From an uncultured cyanobacterium (lineage in GTDB: Bacteria; Cyanobacteriota; Cyanobacteriia; Cyanobacteriales; Microcystaceae): a DNA stretch of 54,274 nucleotides. The notes beneath the pieces are model-generated. The model was not told the origin of the DNA. It ran no database searches and worked only from the letters and a program-made list of their open reading frames with translations. Positions 37,075 through 46,527 of this stretch are shown here, piece by piece; the stretch's first letter is position 1; each line of letters starts with the position of its first letter. Position numbers and translations under genes: made by a program. The stretch is taken from assembly GCA_903887375.1 (NCBI GenBank), contig CAISPN010000044.1, forward strand, positions 1-54,274. Direction: 5' to 3'.

Positions 37075-38196
37075 TTAGAACAAGTCTACTAAGTTTCTAT
37101 CCTGTTTGGCTAACTCTGCGATTGTATGTATCATGATTTGCTGAATATTCATCCCGCAATCATGTAGTTTTAACCACTGTTGGGCTTGGTTGCCCTGCTC
37201 CAAAATGCTCCTCAAGGGAGAAAGAAAACAAGCAAATCCTCCCTGCCTGGCAATGGGCCAGACTTGCTGGGAGAGTTCATTTAACCAATCTCTAGCGCTA
37301 ATTAACTGGCCGCTTTGCCAGTGAACTAAAGAGGCATCTAGGCTATTTTGAGCGGCAGATAATTCATTCTCATCGGTGATTTTGAGCAACTCTTGGGCAG
37401 AAAATTTACTCGAAATAAGCGGGTCAAGGTTAGGATCTAAAATCATTTGAGTTATTCTGGCTTCTAATAAAGCGGTAATAGCCAAAAGGCTCAGTGGATT
37501 GACAACCAAATCACAGATTCTTAGCTCTAGCCGATTAAGTTGATAAGGGCGCTCAGGCCCATTTGGACGAACAGAAGACCAGAGATGACGTACATTTTGC
37601 ATTGTTCCTAATTCAATTTGCTCTTTTGTCCAGTCAATATAGTGTTGATGATCAGCAAAAAGAGGAACCTGTTTTGGGGTTTTAGGAAACATCTGCCAGC
37701 GTTTGGAATGATAACCAGTAATCCTGTTGTCCAGGAAAGGTGATGCTGCGCTCAAGGCCAAATAAAGAGGAGCCTCTACCCTAATCAATCTACAGGCTTT
37801 CATCAACAACTGAGGTTCTACCAATTCAATATTGATATGCACACTGGCGGTAACAACATTGGTGCCATAAGTTTGTTCTATAAAATCATGATAGCGATTG
37901 AGAGGATCTGAGCGAGAAAAAACAGAACTATCTCCCAAAGAAAGAGTACTACCTGGGATTAAGGTATAATTTCCCAGCTTTTGGAGATAATTTCTCAATC
38001 TGACTCTAGGTTCTACTAAAGCGTAGAGAAGATCACTATAGGACTCAAAAGGAGCAGTGATATATTCTACATTGCGATTATCCGGTTCAGTAACAAAACC
38101 CTCCAAGTCTCTGGTGATGAGATCTGAAAAGCCAATGATTTCACCTTGCGGAGTACCTGTATATATCTCTACCTCAAAGCCTTTGCGCCGCAACAT
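37075..38196 (-). CDS. gshA: glutamate-cysteine ligase, cyanobacterial type
   Basis: This 373-residue enzyme joins glutamate and cysteine, the first step of glutathione synthesis. It matches the cyanobacterial GshA group: GFEVEIYTGTPQGEIIGFSD near the N-terminus, then VEYITAPFESY, LIPGSTLSLGDSS, YIEQTYGTNVVTASVHINIE by pattern, and RPNGPERPYQLNRLELRICD in the second half. It works with GshB (not here) and with gor at 13.2 kb. It is separated by 78 bp from trmL downstream on the same strand. Confidence 0.92.
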   Translation of the reverse strand: MLRRKGFEVEIYTGTPQGEIIGFSDLITRDLEGFVTEPDNRNVEYITAPFESYSDLLYALVEPRVRLRNYLQKLGNYTLIPGSTLSLGDSSVFSRSDPLNRYHDFIEQTYGTNVVTASVHINIELVEPQLLMKACRLIRVEAPLYLALSAASPFLDNRITGYHSKRWQMFPKTPKQVPLFADHQHYIDWTKEQIELGTMQNVRHLWSSVRPNGPERPYQLNRLELRICDLVVNPLSLLAITALLEARITQMILDPNLDPLISSKFSAQELLKITDENELSAAQNSLDASLVHWQSGQLISARDWLNELSQQVWPIARQGGFACFLSPLRSILEQGNQAQQWLKLHDCGMNIQQIMIHTIAELAKQDRNLVDLF

Positions 38197-38220
38197 ATCT
38201 CAACTACCTTAAAAACAATA

Positions 38221-38260
38221 AAAACACACCGCCTATTCTACAAATAGAGCTGATGTGTTT
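38221..38260 (-). terminator. probable terminator for the zinc metallopeptidase gene
   Basis: AAACACA (38222-38228) pairs with TGTGTTT (38254-38260), with an inner CTATT/AATAG stem. On the minus strand a T-rich tract follows. The match is imperfect. Confidence 0.5.
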
Positions 38261-38284
38261 CAAAATACCATCAATTAGGGCTAT

Positions 38285-38983
38285 TTAGCCTCTACGTCCT
38301 TCTCTTTGCAAAATTGTAAAGTAGTAAAGCAAAGTAGAGATAGCTTGCAGCGCTGCTGCTACATAAGTCAGGGCGGCTGCATCGAGGACAGCGGTTGCTC
38401 CTTTGACTTCATTGTTATCAACTATACCAGTAGAAACTAGGAGTTTTTTGGCTCTATTACTAGCATCAAATTCTACCGGTAGAGTTACCAAGGCAAAGAT
38501 AGCAGAGAGAGCAAAGAGAATTAAACCAATCCAAGCTACAGTAGTTCCTACAAATTGGGTCATAAATAATCCGACCATGAATATGATTGGACCTAGGGAG
38601 CTGCCAATTTGCACTGCTGGCACGATAGCAGAGCGAAAGGTCAAAGGAACATAGTGCTCCTTATCTTGTAGGGCATGGCCAGTTTCGTGAGCCGCTACTC
38701 CTACTGCAGCTAGTGAAGGTTGGTCATAGACTGCTGAGCTCAAACGTAAAATCTTCTGGCTAGGATCATAGTGATCGCTCAAAAAGCCATCTACTCTCTC
38801 TACTGCAACATTTTGTAAGCCATTGTAATCAAGGATTCTGCGGGCTGCTTGTGCGCCGGTCATCCCAGATCTAGTACCAACTTCTGAATATTTACCAAAG
38901 GCTGAAGACACTCTAAATTGGGCCCACATTCCCAACAACAAGGCCGGCAGGGCAAAAAGAAAATACATTGGATCAAAATACAT
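38285..38983 (-). CDS. YugP-like membrane zinc metallopeptidase
   Basis: This 232-residue protein has an N-terminal membrane segment and two or three more after residue 120. The zinc site is H99-E-T-G-H103 (AAHETGHALQD). The flanking YDPSQKILRLS and YDQPSLAAVGVAAHE, and the later LPVEFDASNRAK with its third metal ligand, are those of the neutral zinc metallopeptidase 2 family. It is probably an inner-membrane quality-control protease, but substrates are unknown. It is divergent from cobN. Confidence 0.88.
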   Translation of the reverse strand: MYFDPMYFLFALPALLLGMWAQFRVSSAFGKYSEVGTRSGMTGAQAARRILDYNGLQNVAVERVDGFLSDHYDPSQKILRLSSAVYDQPSLAAVGVAAHETGHALQDKEHYVPLTFRSAIVPAVQIGSSLGPIIFMVGLFMTQFVGTTVAWIGLILFALSAIFALVTLPVEFDASNRAKKLLVSTGIVDNNEVKGATAVLDAAALTYVAAALQAISTLLYYFTILQREGRRG

Positions 38984-39096
38984 ATTTCACCATCAAGGGT
39001 CTGATTTATATATATGTTTATTTTAGATTAGACTCAAAGTGTTTGGACAGAAGGGTTATCCTCACATAAATTAGCCTGAAAAACGAATAGAAAAAT

Positions 39097-42000
39097 ATGC
39101 ACCGTATCGCTACTAAAGACTCAATTGAAGATGATCTCAAGTTCACGCTCATTGAGCAAAACCCTTCAGATATAGTCATCCTCACTGGGGCTGATACCGA
39201 TATTCAAACCCTAGCCAATAGTCTATCTGAGCTTCCTAGTGATTTTCCGACAATTCGCAGCTTAAATTTGCTCAGACTCAAGCAGGAATTTGTGATTGAT
39301 GATTATGCCATACGGGTTCTTGGCAAAGCCAGGGTAATAGTTTTGCGCATTTTAGGTGGGATTTCTTATTGGTCCTATGGTTTAGAAGTAGTCAAAGAAA
39401 TAGTGCAAACACATGGAGCTTTTCTCTATGTTTTACCTGGTGATGATCAATTAGATCCTATCTTGATGAGCCAATCCAATGTCCCAATTGATCTTGTCAA
39501 GAAACTTTGGGAGTATTTTGTCGAAGGTGGCAAAAACAATCTAATCAATGGCCTTAAATTTCTTACCGATTGTTCTTTTGCTACAAGTTATAATCCTCCT
39601 AGAGCTCAGATCATCCCCAAAATTGGCATTTATAGGTGTTCTAAAAACAATAGTAAAGAAGTAGCAATTCTCTTTTACCGGGCCCATTTTCTCTCTGGTA
39701 ATCTAGAGGCTATTGATGCTTTGGTTGAATCTTTAGAGCAGAGAGGCCTCTCTTGCGTAGCTATTTATGTTTCCTCTCTAAGAGATAATCAATTGCAAAG
39801 AGAGTTGCTTACTCTTTTGCAGCAAAGCCAAATTATTCTCAATACCACCAGCTTTGCTATTGCTCAATTAGGAAACCAACAAAGCATAGAGCAGTTCTGG
39901 CATCAGCTCAATTTACCAATTTTACAAGTTATTTTAGCTAGTAGTAGAGAACAACAATGGCTCAATAACTCACTAGGTCTTACACCTAGTGATCTGGCTA
40001 TGAATGTAGTCCTACCTGAAGTAGATGGGCGAATCATCACTAGGGCTATTTCCTTTAAAGAGCAAAAAAACTGGCATCCTCAACTAGAGACAGAGATTAC
40101 TATTTATAAACCTAAAGCAGATCGCGTAGATTTTGTTGCTGATTTGACCTATAACTGGCTCAAGCTCAAAAATACACCAATCAGCCAGCGCAAAATTGCT
40201 CTAGTTTTGGCTAATTACCCACCAAGAGAAGGGCGCATCGCCAATGGAGTTGGCCTAGATACCCCCCAAAGCGCTCTAGAAATATTAAAAGCCCTCTCTT
40301 TTGCTGGTTATCATCTTGAACATTTGCCAGTTTCTAGCGAAGATCTAATCAAGCAATTGAGATATTCTGCTATTAAAATTCCATTGGAGCAATATTTAAA
40401 CTATTTTGAAAGCTTGCCATCTGAAGTGGTTGAATCGGTTGTGCTGCGCTGGGGGAATTTAAAGCAAGAATCAGACCATATTGTTGTCAATGGCTTACAA
40501 TTTGGGAATATATTTATTGGTATTCAGCCTAGTAGAGGCTATGAAAATGATCCCAATTTTAATTACCATGCTCCAGATCTAGAACCTACTCACCAGTATC
40601 TAGCATATTACTATTGGCTAAATCATTGTTTTAAGGCTAATGCTATTGTCCATGTAGGCAAACATGGTAATTTAGAATGGCTACCTGGCAAGGCTGTAGC
40701 CCTTTGCCAGCAATGTTATCCAGAAATAGCCCTAGGCAAATTACCCCATTTTTATCCCTTTATCGTCAATGATCCAGGCGAGGGAACCCAAGCCAAAAGA
40801 AGGGCATCGGCAGTGATTTTAGATCATCTAACCCCGCCTATGACTAGAGCTGAACTGTATGGAGATCTTCAAAAACTCGAATCACTCATTGATGAGTATT
40901 ACCAAGCAGAGCTTCTAGATCCCAAAAGGCTCAAGATAATTTCTACCAAAATCAAAGAACTTCTTAAAACAAGTCAACTTGAACTTCCTTCATCCAACTC
41001 TTTTACTTCTTTTATTGCTACAACTGATGGCTATCTTTGTGAGCTCAAAGAAGCCCAAATCAGAGATGGTCTTCATATTTTAGGAAAAGCGCCTACTGGT
41101 AGACAATTAAGAGATCTTATCGTAGCGATTGCTCGCCATAGCTCCTGGGAAAGACTAGGTTTGATAGGCTCTCTAGCTCAAGATTTTGGCCTGGATTTTA
41201 ACCCCCTAACTAGAGATAAGGCAGAAAGTTTCGAGCTAAATTGTTCTGGAATACTCAAAGATTGCCGCCTTGTAGGAGATGTGCTCAGCGCCTTAGAAGA
41301 TCATGCTCAAGATTTAGTAGAAAAAATAATCAAAGCCGAGCCTTTGGATAATGTAGGTGAGCATACCCAAAAAGAATTGGACTGGATTGCTCAAAGATTG
41401 CTTCCTGCTTTAGTTCAATGTGATCAAGAAATAGCTAATCTTTTAGCTGGACTCGATGGTAAATATGTCCCGCCGGGCCCTTCTGGTGCTCCTACTAGAG
41501 GTAGACCAGATGTGCTTCCTACAGGACGTAATTTTTATTCAGTTGATATTCGCTCTCTTCCGAGTGAGACAGCCTGGGATATGGGCAAAAAAGCAGCAGA
41601 AGTTCTTATTGAGCGCTATTGCCAAGAAAATGGTGAATATCCTAAGAATCTGGCTATTTCAATTTGGGGTACTGCCACAATGCGTAATGCTGGAGAAGAT
41701 CTTGCCCAGGTTTTGGCTCTTTTGGGAGTTAAACCGCTTTGGGATGGACCATCTCGACGTGTGGTAGGTTTTGAAATTATCTCACCTTCGGTTCTTGCTC
41801 GCCCTAGGGTAGATGTGACTGTGCGAATATCAGGTTTTTTTCGCGATAGTTTCCCTACTTTAATTCAACTTTTAGATAAAGCTATTGCCGCAGTCTCAGC
41901 TCTAGAAGAACCAGAACAAATCAACCCACTAGCTCATAAAGTAGCTCAAGAAATTAGCCTCTATCGTCAGCAGGGTTTAACTGATGAGCAGGCCATAAAA

Positions 42001-42747
42001 ATGGCTAGATTGAGAATTTTTGGCTCAAAACCTGGCGCCTATGGCGCGGGCTTGCAGGGGTTAATTGAGGCGCAAAACTGGGAAAGCCCAGAGGATCTAG
42101 CTAGAGCTTATCTCAATTGGAGCAGCTATGCCTATACTTATTCCAGTGAAACAGAGGTAGAGTGTATTGATGGTTCTCAAGCCCTACCTGAGAGATTAAA
42201 AGAAATACAAATTGTCCTGCAAAATCAGGATAATCGCGAACATGATCTCCTTGATTCAGATGACTATTATCAATTTCAAGGTGGCTTGGTAGTTGCAGCC
42301 AGGGCCTTAAGCGGGCAAACACCACAAATCTACTTTGGAGATAATTCTATATTGGGCTATCCCCGAGTTAAATCATTAGCCGAGGAATTGGCCAAGGTAT
42401 ATAGATCTAGAGTAGTTAACCCTAAATGGCTCTCTGGAATGATGCGTCATGGCTATAAAGGGGCTTTTGAAATGGCTGCTACGGTAGATTATCTTTTTGC
42501 CTATGATGCAACTACAGGACAAGTTCCCGATTATATGTATCAAGGGATCACAGAGGCTTATCTGTTAGATCCTTTGGTTAATTCCTTCATCAAACAGAAG
42601 AATCCTCACGCTTTGCGAGATATTGCCGAAAGACTTCTGGAAGCTCAACAAAGAGGACTATGGGAATCTGTAACTTCTCAAACATTAGAACAACTTAAAG
42701 AGATCATTATCCAAGCCGAAGAGATAATAGAAGGAGTAATACCCTAA
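39097..42747 (+). CDS. cobN: cobaltochelatase subunit CobN
   Basis: This 1216-residue protein is the large subunit that inserts cobalt into the corrin ring. The C-terminal two thirds carry the CobN/ChlH chelatase domain: IALVLANYPPREGRIANGVG, the metal/corrin region IVHVGKHGNLEWLPGKAVAL, FYPFIVNDPGEGTQAKRRA, PPGPSGAPTRGRPDVLPTGR, FYSVDIRSLP and GAYGAGLQGLIEAQNW. The LANYPP and GAPTRGRPDVLPTGRN motifs and the length favour CobN over magnesium chelatase ChlH (about 1330). The protein needs ATPase partners not seen here. cobK lies 4 kb downstream. Confidence 0.93.
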   Translation: MHRIATKDSIEDDLKFTLIEQNPSDIVILTGADTDIQTLANSLSELPSDFPTIRSLNLLRLKQEFVIDDYAIRVLGKARVIVLRILGGISYWSYGLEVVKEIVQTHGAFLYVLPGDDQLDPILMSQSNVPIDLVKKLWEYFVEGGKNNLINGLKFLTDCSFATSYNPPRAQIIPKIGIYRCSKNNSKEVAILFYRAHFLSGNLEAIDALVESLEQRGLSCVAIYVSSLRDNQLQRELLTLLQQSQIILNTTSFAIAQLGNQQSIEQFWHQLNLPILQVILASSREQQWLNNSLGLTPSDLAMNVVLPEVDGRIITRAISFKEQKNWHPQLETEITIYKPKADRVDFVADLTYNWLKLKNTPISQRKIALVLANYPPREGRIANGVGLDTPQSALEILKALSFAGYHLEHLPVSSEDLIKQLRYSAIKIPLEQYLNYFESLPSEVVESVVLRWGNLKQESDHIVVNGLQFGNIFIGIQPSRGYENDPNFNYHAPDLEPTHQYLAYYYWLNHCFKANAIVHVGKHGNLEWLPGKAVALCQQCYPEIALGKLPHFYPFIVNDPGEGTQAKRRASAVILDHLTPPMTRAELYGDLQKLESLIDEYYQAELLDPKRLKIISTKIKELLKTSQLELPSSNSFTSFIATTDGYLCELKEAQIRDGLHILGKAPTGRQLRDLIVAIARHSSWERLGLIGSLAQDFGLDFNPLTRDKAESFELNCSGILKDCRLVGDVLSALEDHAQDLVEKIIKAEPLDNVGEHTQKELDWIAQRLLPALVQCDQEIANLLAGLDGKYVPPGPSGAPTRGRPDVLPTGRNFYSVDIRSLPSETAWDMGKKAAEVLIERYCQENGEYPKNLAISIWGTATMRNAGEDLAQVLALLGVKPLWDGPSRRVVGFEIISPSVLARPRVDVTVRISGFFRDSFPTLIQLLDKAIAAVSALEEPEQINPLAHKVAQEISLYRQQGLTDEQAIKMARLRIFGSKPGAYGAGLQGLIEAQNWESPEDLARAYLNWSSYAYTYSSETEVECIDGSQALPERLKEIQIVLQNQDNREHDLLDSDDYYQFQGGLVVAARALSGQTPQIYFGDNSILGYPRVKSLAEELAKVYRSRVVNPKWLSGMMRHGYKGAFEMAATVDYLFAYDATTGQVPDYMYQGITEAYLLDPLVNSFIKQKNPHALRDIAERLLEAQQRGLWESVTSQTLEQLKEIIIQAEEIIEGVIP

Positions 42748-42761
42748 TCTAAAAAATTAAA

Positions 42762-43130
42762 ATGATTCAGATTTTTGCTATATCAATTCTGCTGGGTAAT
42801 CCAGTTTTAGCCCCAAGCAATCACTTGATTGCCGACTATTCAGCTACATTACAAGAATCTAGAATAGGCAAAGCTCAAAACCTTGCCCGTCAAGTAGCTG
42901 AAAAAGCCAATGGGGGCTTGAGTAAATATAGAGCCGAGCCCTCTATGTTTGGCGATCCTAGAAAATCTCCCTACAGAGATAATGGCGATGGCAGCTGGAC
43001 TTTCACTTTTTTAGGCGGAACTCCAGGCTCTGCCAACTACAGTATAGAAAGCGTTGTAACTATCAGCCTGGACTTTTCTAGAATGACCCTGGACTATAAT
43101 GGTCCAATTCGCTCAAAAATCAACCAATAA
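42762..43130 (+). CDS. small exported hypothetical protein
   Basis: The 122-residue protein has a short hydrophobic N-terminus (IFAISILLGNPVLA), which fits a weak signal peptide. It then has a helical part and NGDGSWTFTFLGG followed by strand-like repeats near the C-terminus. I do not recognise a named family. It starts 14 bp after cobN and probably shares its transcript. Its last 18 bp overlap the 3' end of the PfkB kinase gene. Confidence 0.65.
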   Translation: MIQIFAISILLGNPVLAPSNHLIADYSATLQESRIGKAQNLARQVAEKANGGLSKYRAEPSMFGDPRKSPYRDNGDGSWTFTFLGGTPGSANYSIESVVTISLDFSRMTLDYNGPIRSKINQ

Positions 43131-44102
43131 AGACTGAACATCTTCTTTAGCAAGCCTTGGCCCATACTGGCTAACAATGCGAGCGGCAGCTAAAGATGCT
43201 AGTTCTCCTGATTTTTGAGCGCTCATTCCGTGGGTTAAACCATGGAGAAAAGCCCCGGCATACATATCGCCAGCTCCAACTGTATCAATTGCCGTTACTT
43301 GTAAAGGTTGAATCTCAATAAGCTCACCATCATAATAAACTAGAGATCCTCTTGATCCCAGGGTCAAGGCGAAATTGCGACTGACGCTTTTAAGGTAGTT
43401 AACTGACTCAGAGAGTGAATGGGTTTTAGCTAATTTAAAAGACTCTTCTTCATTGGCAAAAATCAAATCAATCCCCCCAGCAATTACTTCGGTGATCGCT
43501 GGATAAAAATACTCCACCATATTGGGATCTGATAGGGAAAAGGCTATCTGGATATTTCCAGAGCGGGCTATTTCTTTGGCTTTAAGGATAGTACTCAATC
43601 CGGTTTCCGATGCTGTTAAATAACCTTCAAGATATAGATACTCAGAGCCCAAAATAGCTTCAGGCAATAGATCACTAGGAGCTATCTCGCTAGTGATCCC
43701 TAAAAAAGAATTCATGGTGCGGTCAGCATCAGGAGTTACAAAGACCAGGCATTTACCGGTAGTACCGTTTTCTAGCGTTTCAATATCTAAATTGGTGTCT
43801 AGTCCGCTAGCTTTGAGATCTTTTAAGAAAAAATGTCCCGATTCATCATTGGCTACTTTGCAAGAGTAAAAACCACTTCCTCCAAATTGACTAAAAGCAA
43901 CCAAGGTATTTGCCGCTGAACCTCCACTGCTTTTTTTACAGGGCAGATGAGAGAGCCTGGCTACCATTTCTTGTTCTTGGTTTTGATCAATAAGGGTCAT
44001 CACCCCTTTATCTATCTTGAGATTTTCTAACAATTCAACAGATACAGAAAACTCCATATCTAATAGAGCATTGCCTACACCATAAACCTGATATTTAACC
44101 AT
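43113..44102 (-). CDS. PfkB family sugar/adenosine kinase
   Basis: This 329-residue protein is a ribokinase-like kinase. The N-terminal pattern VYGVGNALLDMEFSV and the Gly-rich KSSGGSAANTLVAFSQFGG bind the substrate. The C-terminal signature DTVGAGDMYAGAFLHGLTHG holds the catalytic Asp and anion hole. It resembles the adenosine-kinase-like subgroup of cyanobacteria, but substrate is not certain. It is the last gene of a three-gene unit; its start overlaps the upstream membrane protein gene by 8 bp. Confidence 0.88.
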   Translation of the reverse strand: MVKYQVYGVGNALLDMEFSVSVELLENLKIDKGVMTLIDQNQEQEMVARLSHLPCKKSSGGSAANTLVAFSQFGGSGFYSCKVANDESGHFFLKDLKASGLDTNLDIETLENGTTGKCLVFVTPDADRTMNSFLGITSEIAPSDLLPEAILGSEYLYLEGYLTASETGLSTILKAKEIARSGNIQIAFSLSDPNMVEYFYPAITEVIAGGIDLIFANEEESFKLAKTHSLSESVNYLKSVSRNFALTLGSRGSLVYYDGELIEIQPLQVTAIDTVGAGDMYAGAFLHGLTHGMSAQKSGELASLAAARIVSQYGPRLAKEDVQSLLVDF

Positions 44103-45549
44103 ATTTACTATCTTTAGATTTTACTTTGCTTACTATATCATTTTCTTTCCCCATCTCTTGCTGTAGCCTATTGATATAGTTTTGCTTGACATCTTCGATG
44201 ATTTCTTTACTCAAATGTTTTAATTGAGGAAGTTTTTCATAGGATTTCAAAGAAGATATACTGACTAATAAATTATTTTTAAATTGTTCTAAATAGCGAT
44301 CAAAGGTTGGATCATCTTGCAGTACTTGCTCGAGCATTTGGTGCGAAATATTAAACATACTATCTATAGTTTTACCAATAATCTCTTTTTGTAATTGAGC
44401 AAAATAAGGTAAATAATTAAGTGTAGATTTCTCTATAGAATATTCTATTATTTTTTGCAAATCTGGTCTGATATCTGGTAAAACTTTTTCTATGACAAAT
44501 TGTAATAATATACCAAATATCGCTCTTATTTCATCTTTATTTTCTGAGTATAGATATCTATTTTTGGGTATTAAGAAATCCCCCCTGTCTATAGAGGCTT
44601 CAAGGTCATTTAATATTCTAACAACGACAGCTTCGGTCATCTCTTTGGCAACAATCGAGACAATGCCTTTGTTAACTTGCCCTTCAACAGTTCTGGTTTC
44701 TATCAAGCCTGTTTGCTTGAGGCGCATTATCACCGGAATCACCCTGAGTATTCGCCACCAAGAAATAAATAGAAAGACATCATACCACCTCCACAATAGG
44801 GCATCTCGCCATTTCAACCTTGGATGAATTTTAGTTAAATATAGAGTTCGACCTAAATAATCCACAAAAAAGAAAAGTACAAAGGGAAAATCTAATAGAT
44901 AAAAATAATCAGCATAATTTCCACTTTCATCTATATGTCTATAGTAATTACTGTAGATTAATGGTCTAATTTTATTATTAAAAAAAGCAAGTTTATTCGA
45001 AGTATCATTTTGAAGATAACTACTAGACCAAAAAGTTTTAAAAGATTGAGTAGCTGAATTTTTAGGATTGGGAATATACGAGCGCATCAAGTTTTTAATT
45101 CTCTCTAAGCTCCCACTTTTTTTAGCAATTTGAAAAGGATTGCTCTCAATCATTTCTTGGCTTTCTTCGCGCAGTTTGGCTAAAATCTGCTCTAGCAAAG
45201 GATTATTAATATTAGATTCTACTTGAGAAGCCAATTTCAAATATCCTTGAGTTTGTTTATGAGGCTCAATTCCTTTTATTGGATCATAATATTTAGTAAT
45301 CCTATTGGTTAATGAACTGGGCAAGATCTTGAGATTGATTCCTTCTGATTTAAACCAACCTAGGCGCACTGCCAATATTCTAGATTTGCCCAATAGCCAA
45401 AAATCTCTATAAGGAACATAGCTCAGATCAAAAACGACCATTGCTAAATTAAACAAAGCTAATAGAGCAACAGCCCGTGAAATCCAGATATTGCCAAAGT
45501 AGAGCTTGAGCAAAAAATCGCTTGTTTTTTTTGCTCCTTTAACCACCAT
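44095..45549 (-). CDS. uncharacterised membrane protein with ion-channel-like core
   Basis: This 484-residue protein is unknown to me. It has one hydrophobic segment near 25-45 and a cluster at about 215-270 that includes FPFVLFFFVDYLGRTLYL and the WRDALLWRWYDVFLFISWWR region with IPVIMRLKQTG. The second cluster looks like a voltage-sensor or potassium-channel-like helical pair. The long C-terminal half is soluble and helical, rich in Glu/Lys/Gln. Between the two clusters is a soluble stretch of about 160 residues. It overlaps the TxlA-like gene by 11 bp and the PfkB gene by 8 bp, so the three are co-translated. Confidence 0.7.
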   Translation of the reverse strand: MVVKGAKKTSDFLLKLYFGNIWISRAVALLALFNLAMVVFDLSYVPYRDFWLLGKSRILAVRLGWFKSEGINLKILPSSLTNRITKYYDPIKGIEPHKQTQGYLKLASQVESNINNPLLEQILAKLREESQEMIESNPFQIAKKSGSLERIKNLMRSYIPNPKNSATQSFKTFWSSSYLQNDTSNKLAFFNNKIRPLIYSNYYRHIDESGNYADYFYLLDFPFVLFFFVDYLGRTLYLTKIHPRLKWRDALLWRWYDVFLFISWWRILRVIPVIMRLKQTGLIETRTVEGQVNKGIVSIVAKEMTEAVVVRILNDLEASIDRGDFLIPKNRYLYSENKDEIRAIFGILLQFVIEKVLPDIRPDLQKIIEYSIEKSTLNYLPYFAQLQKEIIGKTIDSMFNISHQMLEQVLQDDPTFDRYLEQFKNNLLVSISSLKSYEKLPQLKHLSKEIIEDVKQNYINRLQQEMGKENDIVSKVKSKDSKYG

Positions 45550-46075
45550 GACTCCTTGGATCAGCTGGCTTGGCAGATTCTAGCTGCGGTTTGACTGGCG
45601 AGGCTGTACCAATAATACTGGCATAGGGAAGAGAATCACCTACAGCCAGAGCAGCTAAATTAGCTTCCAAGATTGTAGAGGGTTGTTCTCCAATATTTTG
45701 GGCAATGGTCTTACCCTCTTTATCAAAAAATACAAAATGGGGAATTCCATCAACTCTGTAGCGCAAAACTTCTGGTAACCATTTATCATTGTCGATATTG
45801 AGCATGACAAAATTGACTGAATCAGAATATTTCTCTTTGAGATTGGCCAGATCTTTAGCCATAGCCTGACAACTGGTGCACCAATTGGCATAGAATTCGG
45901 CTAAGGTAGGTTTATTGTTAGATAATGCTACAGCTAGAGGAATTGATTTTTTAGCTTGTAATTCTAAAGAAGTTGAAGCAGATTGATTTTGAAAACTAAA
46001 AAAAATAGAAGCAGATAAAAAAGTAGCAACCAAGGCAATTACTATACTTTTGAGCCGATCTGGACTATTGGACAT
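45539..46075 (-). CDS. txlA: membrane-anchored thioredoxin-like protein (TxlA/HCF164 type)
   Basis: The 178-residue protein has an N-terminal transmembrane anchor (about 10-30) and a thioredoxin fold with the redox site W65-C66-T-S-C69 in FYANWCTSCQ. Later come NFVMLNIDNDKWLPE and the cis-Pro region VDGIPHFVFFD, which supports an active thioredoxin. This is the pattern of cyanobacterial TxlA and plant HCF164, which reduce proteins on the lumenal side of thylakoids. It is first of a three-gene overlapping unit. The name is by similarity. Confidence 0.82.
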   Translation of the reverse strand: MSNSPDRLKSIVIALVATFLSASIFFSFQNQSASTSLELQAKKSIPLAVALSNNKPTLAEFYANWCTSCQAMAKDLANLKEKYSDSVNFVMLNIDNDKWLPEVLRYRVDGIPHFVFFDKEGKTIAQNIGEQPSTILEANLAALAVGDSLPYASIIGTASPVKPQLESAKPADPRSHGG

Positions 46076-46118
46076 AAATTATTATTAAAATATTGCAACT
46101 TCTTTTCCTCATCATTAT

Positions 46119-46523
46119 ATGAAAAAACGAGTCACCCTAACTTTTCCCAAAAGAGTTATGCAGCTGCCAGTAACCTATAAACTGGCTAAGGATTTTAACG
46201 TTGCTGCCAATATTCTGCGCGCCCAAATTGCCCCCAACCAAGAGGGAAAGCTTGTCTTGGAGTTATCTGGGGATATAGATTCACTTGAATCTGCTCTAGA
46301 ATGGCTCAAAAACCAAGGAATCTCAATTTCTCTAGCTAGTAGAGAGATATTGATCAACGAGGAATCCTGCGTTGAATGTGGATTGTGTACAGGAGTATGC
46401 CCGACTGAAGCTCTCACCTTAGATCCAGTGAGTTTCAATTTAAAATTCATGCGCTCTCGCTGCGTAGTCTGTGAGCAATGTGTAGAGGCTTGTCCAGTAG
46501 GAGCAATCACTACTAATCTTTGA
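46119..46523 (+). CDS. NIL domain plus 2[4Fe-4S] ferredoxin
   Basis: The 134-residue protein begins with a NIL domain (about 1-75), a small ligand-binding fold otherwise found in methionine importers. It is followed by a bacterial ferredoxin domain with two clusters: CVECGLCTGVCPTEAL and CVVCEQCVEACPVGAI. It is a soluble electron carrier, perhaps tied to sulfur or methionine metabolism, as suggested for similar proteins. It is first of a compact run with cobK 4 bp downstream. It is divergent from the txlA unit, with 43 bp between starts. Confidence 0.9.
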   Translation: MKKRVTLTFPKRVMQLPVTYKLAKDFNVAANILRAQIAPNQEGKLVLELSGDIDSLESALEWLKNQGISISLASREILINEESCVECGLCTGVCPTEALTLDPVSFNLKFMRSRCVVCEQCVEACPVGAITTNL

Positions 46524-46527
46524 TATT

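Noticed and set aside
38984-39096. Cobalamin riboswitch upstream of cobN
   Set aside because: The 113-bp gap is too short and no B12-box-like sequence is visible.
39097-42747. Magnesium chelatase subunit ChlH as an alternative name
   Set aside because: Length 1216 and the motifs LANYPPREGR and GAPTRGRPDVLPTGRN fit CobN better.
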